Source: Amoebidium appalachense
Lineage: Eukaryota; Ichthyosporea
Assembly: GCA_963693365.1 (NCBI GenBank)
Contig: CAVNZM010000003.1
Location: 9,238,001-9,302,000 of the forward strand
DNA length: 64,000 nt
Direction: 5' to 3'
A program made the translations under genes and the position numbers. Each line of letters begins with the position of its first letter. The first letter of the stretch is position 1. The notes beneath the pieces were generated by a model that searched no databases, had not been told where the DNA came from, and was given only the letters and a program-made list of their open reading frames with translations. Positions 35,026 through 55,211 of the stretch are shown in pieces.

Positions 35026-35504
35026 ACTCACACACACACAGGCGGGCGTAGCCCACCAGATTGCCTGCTCCATGGTCCGACTTTTCGGTGCCAATAACGC
35101 TCCATCCCCAAGCGGCGACAAGCAAGCATTTGGTGCACTAAGTTGCATGTTTCAACTATTTGGGGGGCTCGCTTGCGCAGCGTATGAGGAGATGCAAGGA
35201 CAGAAGTAGTTGAGCGAGGATGAAGTATTGATGGTTGATTGTGCCGATGTGGATGTGATTTTCGAGTTGATGGATGGGGTGGTGGGGAGGGGCTGAGCCG
35301 GCTGCGACATAACCAAGGTGTGTGTTTGGCGAATGAGCTAGTTGCCCCCCGCCGCACTACCTACCCCATCCTCACCACCATCTTCCTACCCTATCTCGTT
35401 CGAACCCTCCCTCTTTTCTTCTCTCCCTCATTCCCGCCCTCCCTCTATCCCTCCCTTTTCCACTCTTTCCCTCCCTTCCTTTCTTGCTCCCTCATTCCCT
35501 TCCC

Positions 35505-35590
35505 TTCCTCTCTCTCTCTGCCTCCTTCCCTTTCCCTCTCTCTCTCTCTCTCTCCCCGTCTCTCTCTCTCTCTTTCTCTGTCTCTCCCTT

Positions 35591-35660
<70 letters not shown>
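35505..35660 (+). repeat. (CT)n microsatellite
   Basis: A long TC/CT run with occasional T or G interruptions inside the intron 35318-36424. Confidence 0.9.
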
Positions 35661-35662
<2 letters not shown>

Positions 35663-35790
35663 TTCTCCTCCCCCCTCCCCACTCCCCACTCCCCCTCCCT
35701 CCCTCCGTCTCCCTCTCTCTCTCCCCCCTCCCTCCCTCTCCCCCCCCTCCCTCCCTCCCTCCTTGCCCCCCCCCCCCCCCCCCCCCCCCC

Positions 35791-35918
35791 TGGGGTACTG
35801 TTGGTGAAGTTCGGCTAATCCGAACGTGTTTTGCTTGTCACTCGTACCCTTTGTGTTGTGAGCTCTTTTTTTCGGTGATTCCGGATGGTGTTTTCCGCCG
35901 TGAATGTGTACCTCACAG

Positions 35919-35961
<43 letters not shown>

Positions 35962-36118
35962 TGGGGTACTGTTGGTGAAGTTCGGCTAATCCGAACGTGT
36001 TTTGCTTGTCACTCGTACCCTTTGTGTTGTGAGCTCTTTTTTTCAGTGATTCCGGATTGTGTTTTCCGCCGTGAATGTGTACCTCACAGAACCCCCCCCC
36101 CCCCCCCCCCCCCCCCCC
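35791..36118 (+). mobile_element. Two tandem 130-bp SINE-like copies (family D)
   Basis: 35791-35920 and 35962-36091 begin TGGGGTACTGTTGGTGAAG and end GAATGTGTACCTCACAGAA, each followed by a long C tract. They differ at about two positions. The 3' end matches the shared SINE tail. Likely a tandem duplication of one insertion including its C tail. Confidence 0.8.
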
Positions 36119-36262
36119 TCCAACCATGCTCCTCCTTCTTAGGATTTAGGATGGGTTTTGCTTGTCTTGCATAAATTCTTGTGCTCGGCAACAAGTGGAT
36201 TTTGTTGTCTGTCTTGAATGTGCACTACGTACTCCAGCACATCCTAACCCCCTTCCCCCGCT
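36119..36262 (+). mobile_element. SINE-like remnant
   Basis: Between C tracts: AGGATGGGTTTTGCTTGTC, then TGAATGTGCACTACGTACTCC and GCACATCCTAA into C. A diverged copy of the shared body and tail. Confidence 0.55.
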
Positions 36263-36639
36263 CCTCCCCCGTTACCTCGAGGAAACAGCATAAATACACC
36301 CTCCGCTCTGTCTCAGCAGTCACACACACACCCTAACCTCCCCCCCCCCCCCCCCCCCTCCTCCTCTCTGTCTCTCTTTCTCACCCCCCCCCTCTCTCTC
36401 TCTCTCTCTCTTTCTCTTAAACAGTCGAACAAGATGATCCTGGAGGGATTGCAACCGTGGAGGGATGCGCGGAACAAGAGAAAGGTCGGTGGCCTGTGCT
36501 CTGCATTGTGTGTGCACGGTGTATGTGTGTGTGTTTCTGATGTGAAGATGTGAACCCGAATATGTGTATGTGTGTATGTATGTATGTATGTATATACATG
36601 TGCATGTGTTTGTATGTATGATGATGTGTGTGTGCATGC

Positions 36640-36696
36640 GTGCATGCGTGCCTGCGTGCCTGCGCCCGTGCGTGCGTGCGTGCGTGCGTGCGTGCA

Positions 36697-36752
<56 letters not shown>

Positions 36753-36755
36753 TGT
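36640..36755 (+). repeat. (TGCG)n tetranucleotide repeat
   Basis: A tandem TGCG run of about 100 bp with CATG variants, preceded by TATG/TGTA repeats at 36560-36600. Confidence 0.95.
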
Positions 36756-37256
36756 GAGTACACTACACACATGATTCAGTGTCACAGAGCAGATGTATGT
36801 GTCAACACTACACGGTGCACGTGAAGCTTACCAGATACACCATAAGGCATAATTCTACGGATGATCTATGTGGTATCTATAAATGTGCCAGGTATTCAAC
36901 GGCAAAGTGACACGGTAATGCCTTTGATGCATAGGAAGTTTTGTTTTGTCCCTGCTCAATTTGGTATATAGACATGTCACCATAGATTTAGTACAGTAAA
37001 TAATCGCAACGTATGTAGTCGCACAATATTACCAAGCCGCTTGAATCGGATATTTGTGATAGCAGGCGACTCACTACTATATATGAATGACCTTACGAAA
37101 CCCCCCTCCCAAAAAAACAAAAACAAAAAAAAACTACTAAAAAAAAATAAAATAAAAAGAAAGAAAAAAAAATAGCACCACAATGTGTACACACATATAT
37201 GCTTCCTCCCTCCCTCCCTCTCTCCCTCTCCCCTCTTCTCCCCTCCCCCCCCCCCC

Positions 37257-37287
<31 letters not shown>

Positions 37288-37676
37288 ACAAACAACAGTG
37301 CACACACAAGTTCACACAAAACTAACCGATCGTGCAGGGGATCTTAGATCATTCGTGCGGAGGGGACACACATAATCTGCTGCCTGTGTATTTTTATAAC
37401 CAAGCTCTAATCGGTTAATCCACACAGGCTGTCCTTGAGAAGTCAAATCCACCTCCCGCCTAACCCCATCACACGGCGTCGAAAACGGAAAAGGAACGTG
37501 AAAAGAAATTCTGCGTGCAGTGCGGCAAGGAACCAGGAGACAACGTGAAGTTGCGACTGTGTGCGATGTGTCAGGGGGTGCGATACTGCAGCACCGAATG
37601 CCAAAAGAAACACTGGAAAACACATAAGGTTGGATGCCATGAAAAATCAAGCACAAGCAGAGATGTTGGTGTGTGA

Positions 37677-38215
37677 TTTACAGCGGGAGAACGCTGTATA
37701 TGTGTTTGTGAATGTTGTACATATGTGTTTCTGAATGCTGCACTTATAGTCACACACAGTGCACATATGGTCGAAAAGGTTTTAAATCTGTGTGCTGTCT
37801 TAGCATGCACGGCTGGTGTAACGCGCGTGTTTCATTGACTTATGATCATGACGTGTGTATTTCCTGTGCATTCGATATTCGACTCAACTCAGTGGATATG
37901 TGCGGAATGGACTGTAGATTTAGGATTATAGATCGGCCAATAGGAGAGCAGAGATCCTTTGTGAGCAGCCAATAGAATTCAATCTAGAGATCTAGAAGTG
38001 CAACGAGTATGTAAAGCTGCATTCGGAAGCCACAATAAACAGTCGTCCAGATCAACGTTTGACACGTAAATGCACGAGGGCCTCGTGCTTGGCAAAGGTT
38101 TTGCTTTCGTTTCCCCATTTCTTTCTTGTTGGCGTGTGTGTGTAGCTTTGTATATCACTTCAATACAATAACTTTACCGATTCATTATTCGTTCAGTCTG
38201 GTTTATCACACGTAG
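37677..38215. other. 3' flank of the MYND locus
   Basis: Unique sequence with two CCAAT matches (37937 and 37969) and an AATAAA hexamer at about 38033, a possible polyadenylation signal. No gene recognised. Confidence 0.5.
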
Positions 38216-38306
38216 TGGTAAGGGTAACCCCTGCCCCACCTCCCCCCCCCCCCCCCCTCCCCCCTCTGTGTGTTTGTGTGTGTGCACGTGTGTTGAGATC
38301 CGCCGC

Positions 38307-38357
<51 letters not shown>

Positions 38358-38875
38358 TGGTGGTGGGGGGGGGGGGGGGGGGGGGGGTTGCAGTCAGTGA
38401 TGGCAAATCGACTTTCGTTTCCCAGCTAATTGCAATCGTAGTCATTACGTATGAATAACTAAATAGCATTTCTTTTTTTTGTTTTTCTTTTTTCTTTTTC
38501 TTTTCTCCTTTTTTTTTTTTTGTGTGTGTGTGTGTGTGTGTGCTGCTTATAATCAAGCTTGTGGTCATAGGAAAATGTTTCACTATGGGAACATCAAAGG
38601 GCATGCGCTGCGCAGGGGCAGGCACTGGGTTAGATGTTGGCGGCATGCATCTTTTGGGACGAACGGCGGCGGCACGCGGGCGGGGGGGGGGGGGGGGGGG
38701 GGGGGACGGCCCTGTGAATTCTCGATCACGGCAAAACGAACCAAATATAAAGCACTGTACACGTGCACCGGTGTAAATCTTTTTAATATCAGATATTGGA
38801 TCTGATCTATTTGTATGTACGTGGGTGGGTTGGTGTGTGGGTTGGGGGAGGGGAGGGGAGGGGGGGGGGGGGGGG
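38216..38875. other. Simple repeats and unique spacer
   Basis: C tract, (GT)n at 38310-38355, G tract, a T-rich block (38468-38520), a short (TG)n and a G tract at 38682-38705. No gene supported. Confidence 0.5.
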
Positions 38876-38972
38876 AATTCGAATATTAAGGAGGGGGGGG
38901 GGGGGGGGGATTCGAATATTAAGGGGGGGGGGGGGAATTCGAATATCAAGGGGGGGGGGATTCGAATATTAA
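38876..38972. repeat. Minisatellite: (A)ATTCGAATATTAAG units separated by G runs
   Basis: Four units at about 38876, 38910, 38936 and 38960, each ATTCGAATATTAAGG (one with ATATCAAG), separated by 10-20 G. Each unit contains the palindrome ATTCGAAT. Confidence 0.85.
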
Positions 38973-39298
38973 GGGGGGGGGGGGGGGGGGGGGGGGGAGG
39001 GCGGGTACCGGTATGGAGAGGTTGGGGGGAGGAGGGATCAGGCAGGGCCCCGGGGGAGAGGGGGGAGGGGGGGGGGGGGGGGGGGGGGATTGTTGTTGTT
39101 GACCGGTCCATATCAGATTTGGCCGGAAAACCAGATTCCAACCCCCTGGTAAGATATATAGCCGGTGCGGAGGTAAACTTCTGTCTCAAACATTACGATC
39201 TATGGGTGGGATGCACACTTGCCGATTCCAATACGGCACACACGTGTAGTGGGACATGTTTAATTTGGTTTCACATTTTTGGGCAAAAAAAAACAGCA

Positions 39299-39299
<1 letters not shown>

Positions 39300-39330
<31 letters not shown>

Positions 39331-39560
39331 TCCTCCCCCTCCCCCTCAAACCAACCACCATCACCCCAATCACCACAAACACATACACACAAACAAACAA
39401 ACACAGACACACACACAGACACACACAGACACACACACACACACACACACACACCCACACACACCCACCCACCCACCCACACCCACCCACACCCACACAT
39501 CCACCCACCCACACCCACACCCACACCCCCACCCCCACACATGCCCACACACACACACAG
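39300..39560 (+). repeat. Poly-C and (CA)/(CCCACA)n block
   Basis: A C tract followed by CA and CCCACA/CCCACC repeats for about 200 bp. Confidence 0.9.
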
Positions 39561-39735
39561 ACACATAAATCCACTCAAAAAAGCAACAGAGAGATAGTAT
39601 AAGGCAAAAAAACAACAGCATGAACTAAGATATTCTCATCAATCATTCCCAAAAATTGTACACGATAGGTAACCGAACAATGAGGCCTAATATTAGCACC
39701 TATCTCCCGACCAAAGAACACACATTGCAACTCAA

Positions 39736-40187
39736 CCAATTAGGTATCTGGGCACAAACTTCGCCTGCAAGCCACTTCGAATCATTTCTGCCGAGACTAC
39801 CAAGAGAGTTCACAAATGTACTCAGTTGCTTTGGGCATGCCACGTGGCTAGCGCAACCAATCAAAAATGGCATATGCACATGTCACGTGACCAGCACAAC
39901 CAATCAAGAGCAGCCCACACACAAAACTTAAAGTCCCATGGCCTGTACGTGCGTTGCACACAGTCGGAATGGGACACAGTTGCCAAGGAAAGCATACACC
40001 CCCCACCGGATTCCAACACAGCGCTTTACCCACTTCCCACATGGCCACATCACATGAGGGGTATCACACACACGATTTAGGCCAGGAGCGTAAGGTTGCA
40101 ATGGTCTCTGTGTGGTGTGATGGGTGTGTGGTGGGTCTGCGGAACGCCAGGGTCTTGCATGGGTGCTCTCTCCGTTTGCTGACGTCA
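39736..40187 (+). promoter_or_regulatory. Promoter-like cluster: two CACGTG-CCAAT modules and a CRE
   Basis: CACGTG at 39841 and CCAAT at 39857; CACGTG at 39884 and CCAAT at 39900. Both modules have exactly 16 bp between motif starts. Another CCAAT lies at 39736, and a perfect TGACGTCA CRE at 40180-40187, 27 bp before an ATG (40214). These are classical bHLH-ZIP, NF-Y and CREB/ATF sites. Function here is inferred from motif density only. Confidence 0.5.
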
Positions 40188-40213
40188 CCACACAAAGTGT
40201 GTGTACTTTCAGC

Positions 40214-40276
40214 ATGTCCCGACGTAATCGGGAAGATGAAACACGGACTGTGAGGGGTCAAATTCAAGATCAGAAT
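40214..40276 (+). CDS. Possible first exon of an unrecognised gene
   Basis: ATG at 40214 directly after the CRE-containing region opens 21 codons (MSRRNREDETRTVRGQIQDQN) to a GTGCAA donor candidate at 40277. A later GTAAGT donor candidate is near 40714 (CAAATCTTT/GTAAGTG). The gene would converge on the 3' end of SMG9. No domain is recognised and downstream exons are not established. Confidence 0.3.
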
Positions 40277-40429
40277 GTGCAAGCATGCATGCGTTGTGAC
40301 CCCCCCCCCCCCCCCCCCCCCCCCCCTTCTTTTCCCTCAACTCTATGCGGGAGCAGGCGGCATGCAGGCACAACCACTCATTGCACAACCAATCATCTGC
40401 ACTGTCTGTGCCCTCCTGGCCCGCGCGCG

Positions 40430-40680
40430 TGCGCGCACGCACACGCACACGCACACGCACACACACACACACACACCCCACACACACCCCACCTACCCAC
40501 ATCCACAATCCCCCCAACACACACCCACCCCAACCACCCCAACCGCCCACACTGCCACATTCACCCAACAACCCATCAACCACCCTTGCACCCACCCACC
40601 TAGCCACCCACACCCACACCCACACACCCCTGCCCACACCATCACACACCGACAATCACACCCACACGCACCTTTTTCAC
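40430..40680 (+). repeat. (CA)n and (CCCACA)n simple sequence
   Basis: CG/CA alternation at 40420-40470, then CA and CCCAC-type repeats to about 40660. Confidence 0.9.
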
Positions 40681-40867
40681 TTTATCCGCTACCCCTTTGC
40701 ATGCCAAATCTTTGTAAGTGTGCGGTTGTACTCATGCACGTGCACAGACTTCTTGATGCCTTCGATCACCCGTCCAGCATGCCGTAACCTGACACCACCA
40801 CGGGTGAGTTAACTACTCAAGCCGGAAACGGGGGATAGGGGGAGGGGGAGGGGGGAGGGGGGAGGTG

Positions 40868-40978
40868 GGGTGTCAGGAGTGTGATATATGGTGCAAAGCG
40901 CACATTCACGATGGGGAAAAACACAAAGCCGAAGTTGCAGGCAGCACACAAGGAATATGTATCATAACCAGGGCCCCC
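40868..40978 (-). mobile_element. SINE-like 3' end, minus strand
   Basis: Read on the minus strand: ATGATACATATTCCTTGTG, then TGAATGTGCGCTTTGCACC and TCACACTCCTGAC into C. A shared-tail match, bounded on the head side by a CCCCCC/GGGGGG inverted tract (40975-40999). Confidence 0.5.
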
Positions 40979-41431
40979 CCGGGGGGGGGGGGGGGGGGGC
41001 ATATTAAGCTAAGATGAAAAACTACACTAAGAGAAACACGGTGCAGGTCATAATCGTATGCACAGACAAACATGCACATGGTAGGCAACATAAGCAATGA
41101 GGGCAAGGGGGGCACGGGGGGTGAGGGTGGAGAGAGGAGCGGGGAGGGCGGGGCGGGGGGGGGGGGGGGGGGGGGGGGGAGAGGGGAGGGGAGGGGGGGG
41201 GGGAGAGGGGGGGAGGGAGGAGGAGGGGGGGGGGGGGGGGGTTGCGACATCGAGTACGAAAGTTCTCATTCAAGAGGGATATCACAAGGCAGATTTTTGC
41301 AGAAAAATGCATACACAAAGAGTGCAAGCTATGTAAGGCGCAAACGCACACACACACGCACACGCCCATGCACACACTTAAAAACACATACAAACTTGCT
41401 TGTACCTCACAAAAAAACACATAGGTCAAGA

Positions 41432-49591
<8,160 letters not shown>

Positions 49592-49772
49592 TTTTGTGGA
49601 GCCACCTGTTGAACAAGGTTGTTACCAAACTCGAAAGATCAAAAAGCCAGAGTCTCAGTATCGTGAAGGTGGTGATGACAGGAGTGTGATGAAGGTATAT
49701 AGCTAGTGGAGCCGTGAGGTGAGTAATACACCAGTGGGGCTCAGAGTTTGAGTACGACGGGAAAAGAGAAGT

Positions 49773-49810
<38 letters not shown>

Positions 49811-50200
49811 GGGAGGGGGAGTGGGGTGCGGGGGGCAGTTATAAATCGTGAAACAAGGGTTGCAAGAGGGATTGGTATTCACTTTGGAGCAAAGGTATAT
49901 GGTGTAGTAACCAAGAGCCCATGACAAAGTGTAAGAGCCGGAAGAGCAAGCGGAAGCATGTGAGTACGAACAGTGTCGGTTTTTGGAGGAAGCGCGTGAG
50001 ATAAAGAGAAAGATCGACTGTGAGTAACGAAGGAATAGGATGTGTGCGTGCCAGGGGTCAGTACCGGAGCAAGCAGGTATCAAGAAACTAAGATCGTGTG
50101 CGAGAGCAAGAAAAGTAGGGAGGAAAAGGTTGTGTATGCAAAAAAAAAGTGCCTTTGTAAGGGCGCCGTACATAGACATATGCGAGGGAGCAAGAATCAG

Positions 50201-50330
50201 AGGTCGCCTAGGTGGGTAGCTATGGGAGAAAGGGTAACAAAAGGCACACCGTGTTGTGTAGGGGTCGCCTAGGTTAAGGGCCATGGGGGGTAAGGGTAAC
50301 AAAAGAAACACCACGTTTTGTGGGGCGAGG
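50201..50330. repeat. Tandem pair of about 62-bp units
   Basis: GTCGCCTAGGT...GGGTAACAAAAG...CACC occurs at about 50201 and again at about 50264, with moderate divergence. Confidence 0.7.
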
Positions 50331-50659
50331 AAGGTTTTGAGTTTTTTACCTTGAAAGATCTCTATACACTAATTATGTCTCAAGGCGCTTCCATCTCTCC
50401 TTATTGTTGTTGCTTAAGAGAGTAACAAAGATACCCCGTACACACTAGTGTGGGGGTTGAGCCAATCTCTGGCCTTGAACTAGCTGGAAGAGGGGCCTCA
50501 TGGCTGACACACAGGTGATGGTGGCTCAAAACATGTCTACAGGCCTCACTGTGCTGCCTGCCCGCACAAAGCTGCACAAATAGTAAGGCACTCTCCCTGC
50601 ATATACACTTATTTCTCCTCTTCTGTAGATATTCGCTCCAATGTTAAAAAAAGATGTCA

Positions 50660-50893
50660 AAGTGTCTTGGTTGACTTCAAAGTGTCTTGGTTGACTTGCA
50701 AGGGCGGTTGAACCAGTTTCGTAACACCAGGTATTTACATTCGTATGGGGTTTGTCATCGCATGCGAAACACCATTAGGGGGTGTGTGCAAAGTGTCTTG
50801 GTTGACTTGCAAGACCAGTTTCGTAACACCAGGTATTTACATTCGTATGGGGTTTGTCATAGCATGCGAAACACCATTAGGGGGTGTGTGATC
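50660..50893. repeat. Tandem pair of about 111-bp units
   Basis: AAAGTGTCTTGGTTGACTT... to ...ACCATTAGGGGGTGTGTG occurs at about 50679 and 50790, nearly identical. A third partial 20-bp start lies at 50660. Each unit contains CAGTTTCGTAACACCAGG and GCATGCGAAACACC. Confidence 0.9.
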
Positions 50894-51398
50894 TTCAATT
50901 TGCAGATAAAGAAACATATTTGGTCGGAATAAAGGGGGCTGATTAGCGACCATGCATGATCGTTGTGTTGACGAGTTGACGAGTTTTGCGTTTTTATAAA
51001 ACACGGACGTTTTGCGCTTGTGGGGAACATCTTTCTACACCTCTTGAACGTTTTGAAGTCTGGAAATCTTGGCAAGTGTTCAAGGCTAACAACAGTTTAA
51101 TTTTTTTTATTAATTTTTTTTCTCCACAGTGTCAATAACACTCATAACAACGGGTGTAGACTTATGTCGTCTCCAAACCACGCCTAACATTCGTCTCCAA
51201 ACCACGTCTAACTCGTATGTGCGTTGATTTGTGCTTGGCCTTAGCAATTCATCAGGGGGGCTTGTTGGTACTTTACACACGTTGTCCTTTTAGCTTTAGA
51301 TATTCTTAGCAGGCAAGAAACTGCCCCTACAACCTGCCGTTCATGCTTGAGCAGTGGTTACAACAAGCTAGGCTAAAAGGAAACAACACCCCCACACC

Positions 51399-53159
51399 AT
51401 GAATCAACAAAACGCAGACGTAAAAATGGAGTTGGAAGACACCCCAGAAGCGCTAGAGATATGTTTGCTGCACCAACGCTTTGTTGACTGGTATAACGGT
51501 GTGTGCGAGAACACTGATGAGGTCTTTGTGGACTGGTTTGAGAAAAGCATGACACCAGAGTTCTGTTTTGTAGGGCCCAGGTACTGTATTTCTTCCCTGC
51601 CCCCTCTCCCCCCCCCGGCCCCATCCCCCCTGGTTTCCCAGCCCTGCCCCCTCCCCCCTTCCCCCCCCTTCCCCGTTTTCCCTCACACACAAAAAACCAC
51701 CTGCAGAAACTGAGCTGCTCAGACATCAAGGATGACTTGTACCCCACTACCCCTCCGAGGCTTGACTCCATCATTTTTACTCGCTGCCTGTGTCCGTCCG
51801 TTAGCTGTATTACTTCGTGCTCTTGGGTTTGTTTGTGGCCTTAGCTGCATATGCGCGCTCCTCCACGTTAAGGGGTTTTTTTTTTCTTGATCTTCTTTCC
51901 TAATTTTGTCTTTAATTTTGTTGTTCCTAGGCGTTTTTTTTTTATAGATGACTTCTCGTAGTAAGTACGGTGCCCCCCCCCCCCCCCCCCCCCCCCCCGG
52001 GAAAATACCTTAACAAACACCCAGGGGGGGGGGGGGGGGGAGTGGGGCAGGGGTTGGAGGACTTTCATTCTAGCACCTTACAGTACATCCCTGGCATTCT
52101 TCCCGACCCTTCCCTGAGCCCATCAACACTAACACAGCCCCCCCCCCCCCCCCCCAGCCCCCCTTCCTTCCCCCCCCCCCCCCCCCCCGAGTCTCCCACA
52201 CTTCCTAAACCGCCAGCTTTCACTGCAGTGCTTTTCACCCAACCAGTTTACATATGAACTTCCCATCATTTTGCATTTTTCTCTATCATGTTTCCCACAG
52301 ATACGTATTTTTGCTGATGTACCTAGCGAACTCGGCCTTCTCATATTCTAATTTTGGGGTTTCTGGTGATTGCAGTTTGTTACCCCCATTCTCCCCCCCC
52401 CCCCCCCCCTCCCTCCCCCCTCCCCCCCCCCCCCCCCCCCCCCCCCCCGCCCCCGATGTTGCATACTTGAATGTTTGCCTTTGCATGTGTCATACAATGT
52501 GCTTCTCATCGTGTATGTGTACCTCGTACCGTGTTCCGCATATAACCCCCCCCCCCCCCCCCCTCCTCCCCCGCGGAGGACTTCGTGTCCCTCCGAGGAT
52601 GAACTCTGTTGATCATGCACATTGCCGTTTTCGCTCTGCATTGTGTTGTCATACATCTGCACTTCGCACTCTATAGCACATTCTACCCCATTCCCCCAAC
52701 CCCCTCTCATATTTTCCCCTCTGATTACGAATTCTGTGGCCTTCGGGACTTAATTCTTTTCAGCTGGTGTAGTATGTTAGCCAGGGAAGTATCGACTTAG
52801 GTATCGACGGGGGAGCTTCCTAGAAGCCCCGTCTCCTGAGTTCCTATCTATATTTTTCTTGCTTCTGCTTACTGCTGCAACTTTAACCCCCGGCCTTTCC
52901 CACTGCCCTTGCCTGCATAAGCAACCCTGCTCGTCTCTGATCAAGACGGGTGACCTACTCATGTTCAAGTGAAACAGTATCTGAGTTGGGTTTCGTTAAC
53001 GAGGGGAATAGGTCGAAACTCGGGTACTGTGGATGACGTGGGCCCCCCCTGAGGATGGGCTCTGCTTATTATGCATACTCTTTATGTATGGCTTGCATTC
53101 TGCATCGTGTTATCCGTTTGTTCTTGTGTACTTCGTACTTTTTGACGCATTCAAACCCC

Positions 53160-53190
<31 letters not shown>

Positions 53191-54732
53191 AATAAAAAAA
53201 ATAAAAAAATAAGCATACTCTGTGTGTGTTGCAATCAGCGCTGTGCTGTCGGTCATGAATGTGTGCTTTAGAGCTTAGCATATCCCCCCCCCCCGGCCTT
53301 TCCCACTGCCCTTGCCTGCATAAGCAACCCTGCTCGTCTCTGATCAAGACGGGTGACCTACTCATGTTCAAGTGAAACAGTATCTGAGTTGGGTTTCGTT
53401 AACGAGGGGAATAGGTCGAAACTCGGGTACTGTGGATGACGTGGGCCCCCCCTGAGGATGGGCTCTGCTTATTATGCATACTCTTTATGTATGGCTTGCA
53501 TTCTGCATCGTGTTATCCGTTTGTTCTTGTGTACTTCGTACTCTTTGACGCATTCAAACCCCCCCCCCCCCCCCCTCCCCCCAAAAGACACGTGGACTCA
53601 CATATTGCTGTTGAAACAAAATATGGGTTTGGAACCATGCACGAGAGGTTAAAGATTCGAAACCCATGCTTTTGTGGAGGCATAGGAACCCCCCTGATGA
53701 TGGGCTCTGTTCACGTGTCTTCTGCCTACTGCACGCTTCTCATTTTTGCGGTGTTTTTGTTGTTGCTCTTTGTTGTCTCCTCCATATTTCCAACCCTCTA
53801 ACACATACATCACCCCTCCCCCTCCCCCTCCCCCGGGTACTGTGGATGACGTGGCCCCCCCTGAGGATGGGCTCTGCTTATTATGCATACTCTTTATGTA
53901 TGGCTTGCATTCTGCATCGTGTTATCCGTTTGTTCTTGTGTACTTCGTACTTTTTGACGCATTCAACCCCCCCCCCCCCCCCCCAGCTGTTGGGGGGCGT
54001 AAGATGGGTTCTTTATACAGTGTCTCTTTCCCTTCAGGTCCTTTATCTCTTTTTTTACGTTTCTCCAGTCCTGTATGTACACAGCTTTGCTTCTTTTTAT
54101 AGCAACTTTCTACCCTCGAACGTGCACCCCCCTCCCCCCCCCCCCCTATAGACACACACAGAAACCGACACAAGAGCAATATGTGATCGAGAAATTGAAT
54201 TCTGGGTTTTGCAGTGGCAAAGTCCAAGAGAGATCACATCTTCTGGGGCAGCTTCGTGGGGCACACGGCAAATTCAGGCATTTGGCCGAGTTCAACATCA
54301 TTATTAGGAATGTGGTGACGCGGGTGAGGGATGGGAACATCAGCGTGGCTACGTATGAGGAGTGGCAGACAGGGTGGGTATATGGGGTTTTTGTCCTGGT
54401 TAAAGTGTGGCCGAAATTGTGGTTTGGTGGGGGTTTATGAAACAAAGCGGTTTCTCCGAGTAACGGCTAGGAAAAGTTTGGGGGTTCTTCAGCTACGCAA
54501 GGGGTGATGGGGAGGGAGACATGGGGGGGGGATGGGCCCGGGTTGGAGGGTGGGTGTATGTGTGTTTTTTGGGAGGGGGGCTTGGCAGTAGTAGGATATA
54601 GGGTAGTCATTTAGAAGGGAGATGGTAGGGGCAGAGAACGGGAGTGGGGTGTTTTAAGGCCAGAGGAAGGCCGGAGAACCATCCCCCCCCCCCCCCCCCC
54701 CCCCCCCTCCTCTTTTGCTTAGACACACACAT

Positions 54733-54781
<49 letters not shown>

Positions 54782-54867
54782 GGGAAGGAGAGACGAGGGA
54801 GAGAGCGAAAGGGAATTGAAGGGAGACCGAGAGAACGAGGGAGGGGAGGGGGGCAGAGAGAGAGAGA

Positions 54868-54898
<31 letters not shown>

Positions 54899-55164
54899 AG
54901 TAATAGAGGTACGTAAGAATGTGTCTACTTGAGGAATTCACGTGAGGGTTTGCGCATACAAACACAAGCTCACACCACCCACAGAAGCTGGTTGTGCACG
55001 GACAACATGCACCCGTTAGTGCTTGGATAATTGCACGTTTGTTCGCAGGCACACACACACAGAGAGTGAGAGAGAGAGAGGCGGCCGTACAGACACACGT
55101 GGGCTTGCACTACAACGGGTTACCAAGTGACCTCACCTTCCGCGCTGCAACATAACCATCCTCG

Positions 55165-55211
<47 letters not shown>

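Larger units (their letters stand above)
35042..37676 (+). pseudogene. 3' exons with canonical MYND zinc finger; two in-frame stops
   Basis: Exons 35042-35317 (92 codons), 36425-36484 (20 codons) and 37494-37676 (61 codons, TGA) all fit phase 0, like the exons at 28930, 31203 and 32053, so I place them in the same locus. Exon 35042 reads AGVAHQIACSMVRLFG...AAYEEMQGQK, then TAG (35207), then LSEDEVLMVDCADVDV...ELMDGVVG, then TGA (35294) in the same frame. Coding-like sequence on both sides of the stops suggests nonsense mutation. The last exon carries a full MYND finger (CVQC...CAMC...YCSTEC...H...C), a protein-protein interaction module. A CCTAAC branch-point-like motif lies 30 bp before its acceptor (37493). 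Final tail SSTSRDVGV. Confidence 0.55.
49592..51398. promoter_or_regulatory. Divergent intergenic region between SMG9 and the NTF2-like gene
   Basis: The two genes are head to head across 1.8 kb. It contains a G tract (49777-49809), a CCAAT at about 50460 and two tandem repeats described separately. No TATA box is obvious for either gene. A shared or closely spaced promoter is likely by position only. Confidence 0.45.

Noticed and set aside
35207-35296. Stop-codon reassignment (TAG/TGA read as sense)
   Set aside because: Other genes here end naturally in TAA or TGA and are free of internal stops. Decay or error at this one locus is simpler.
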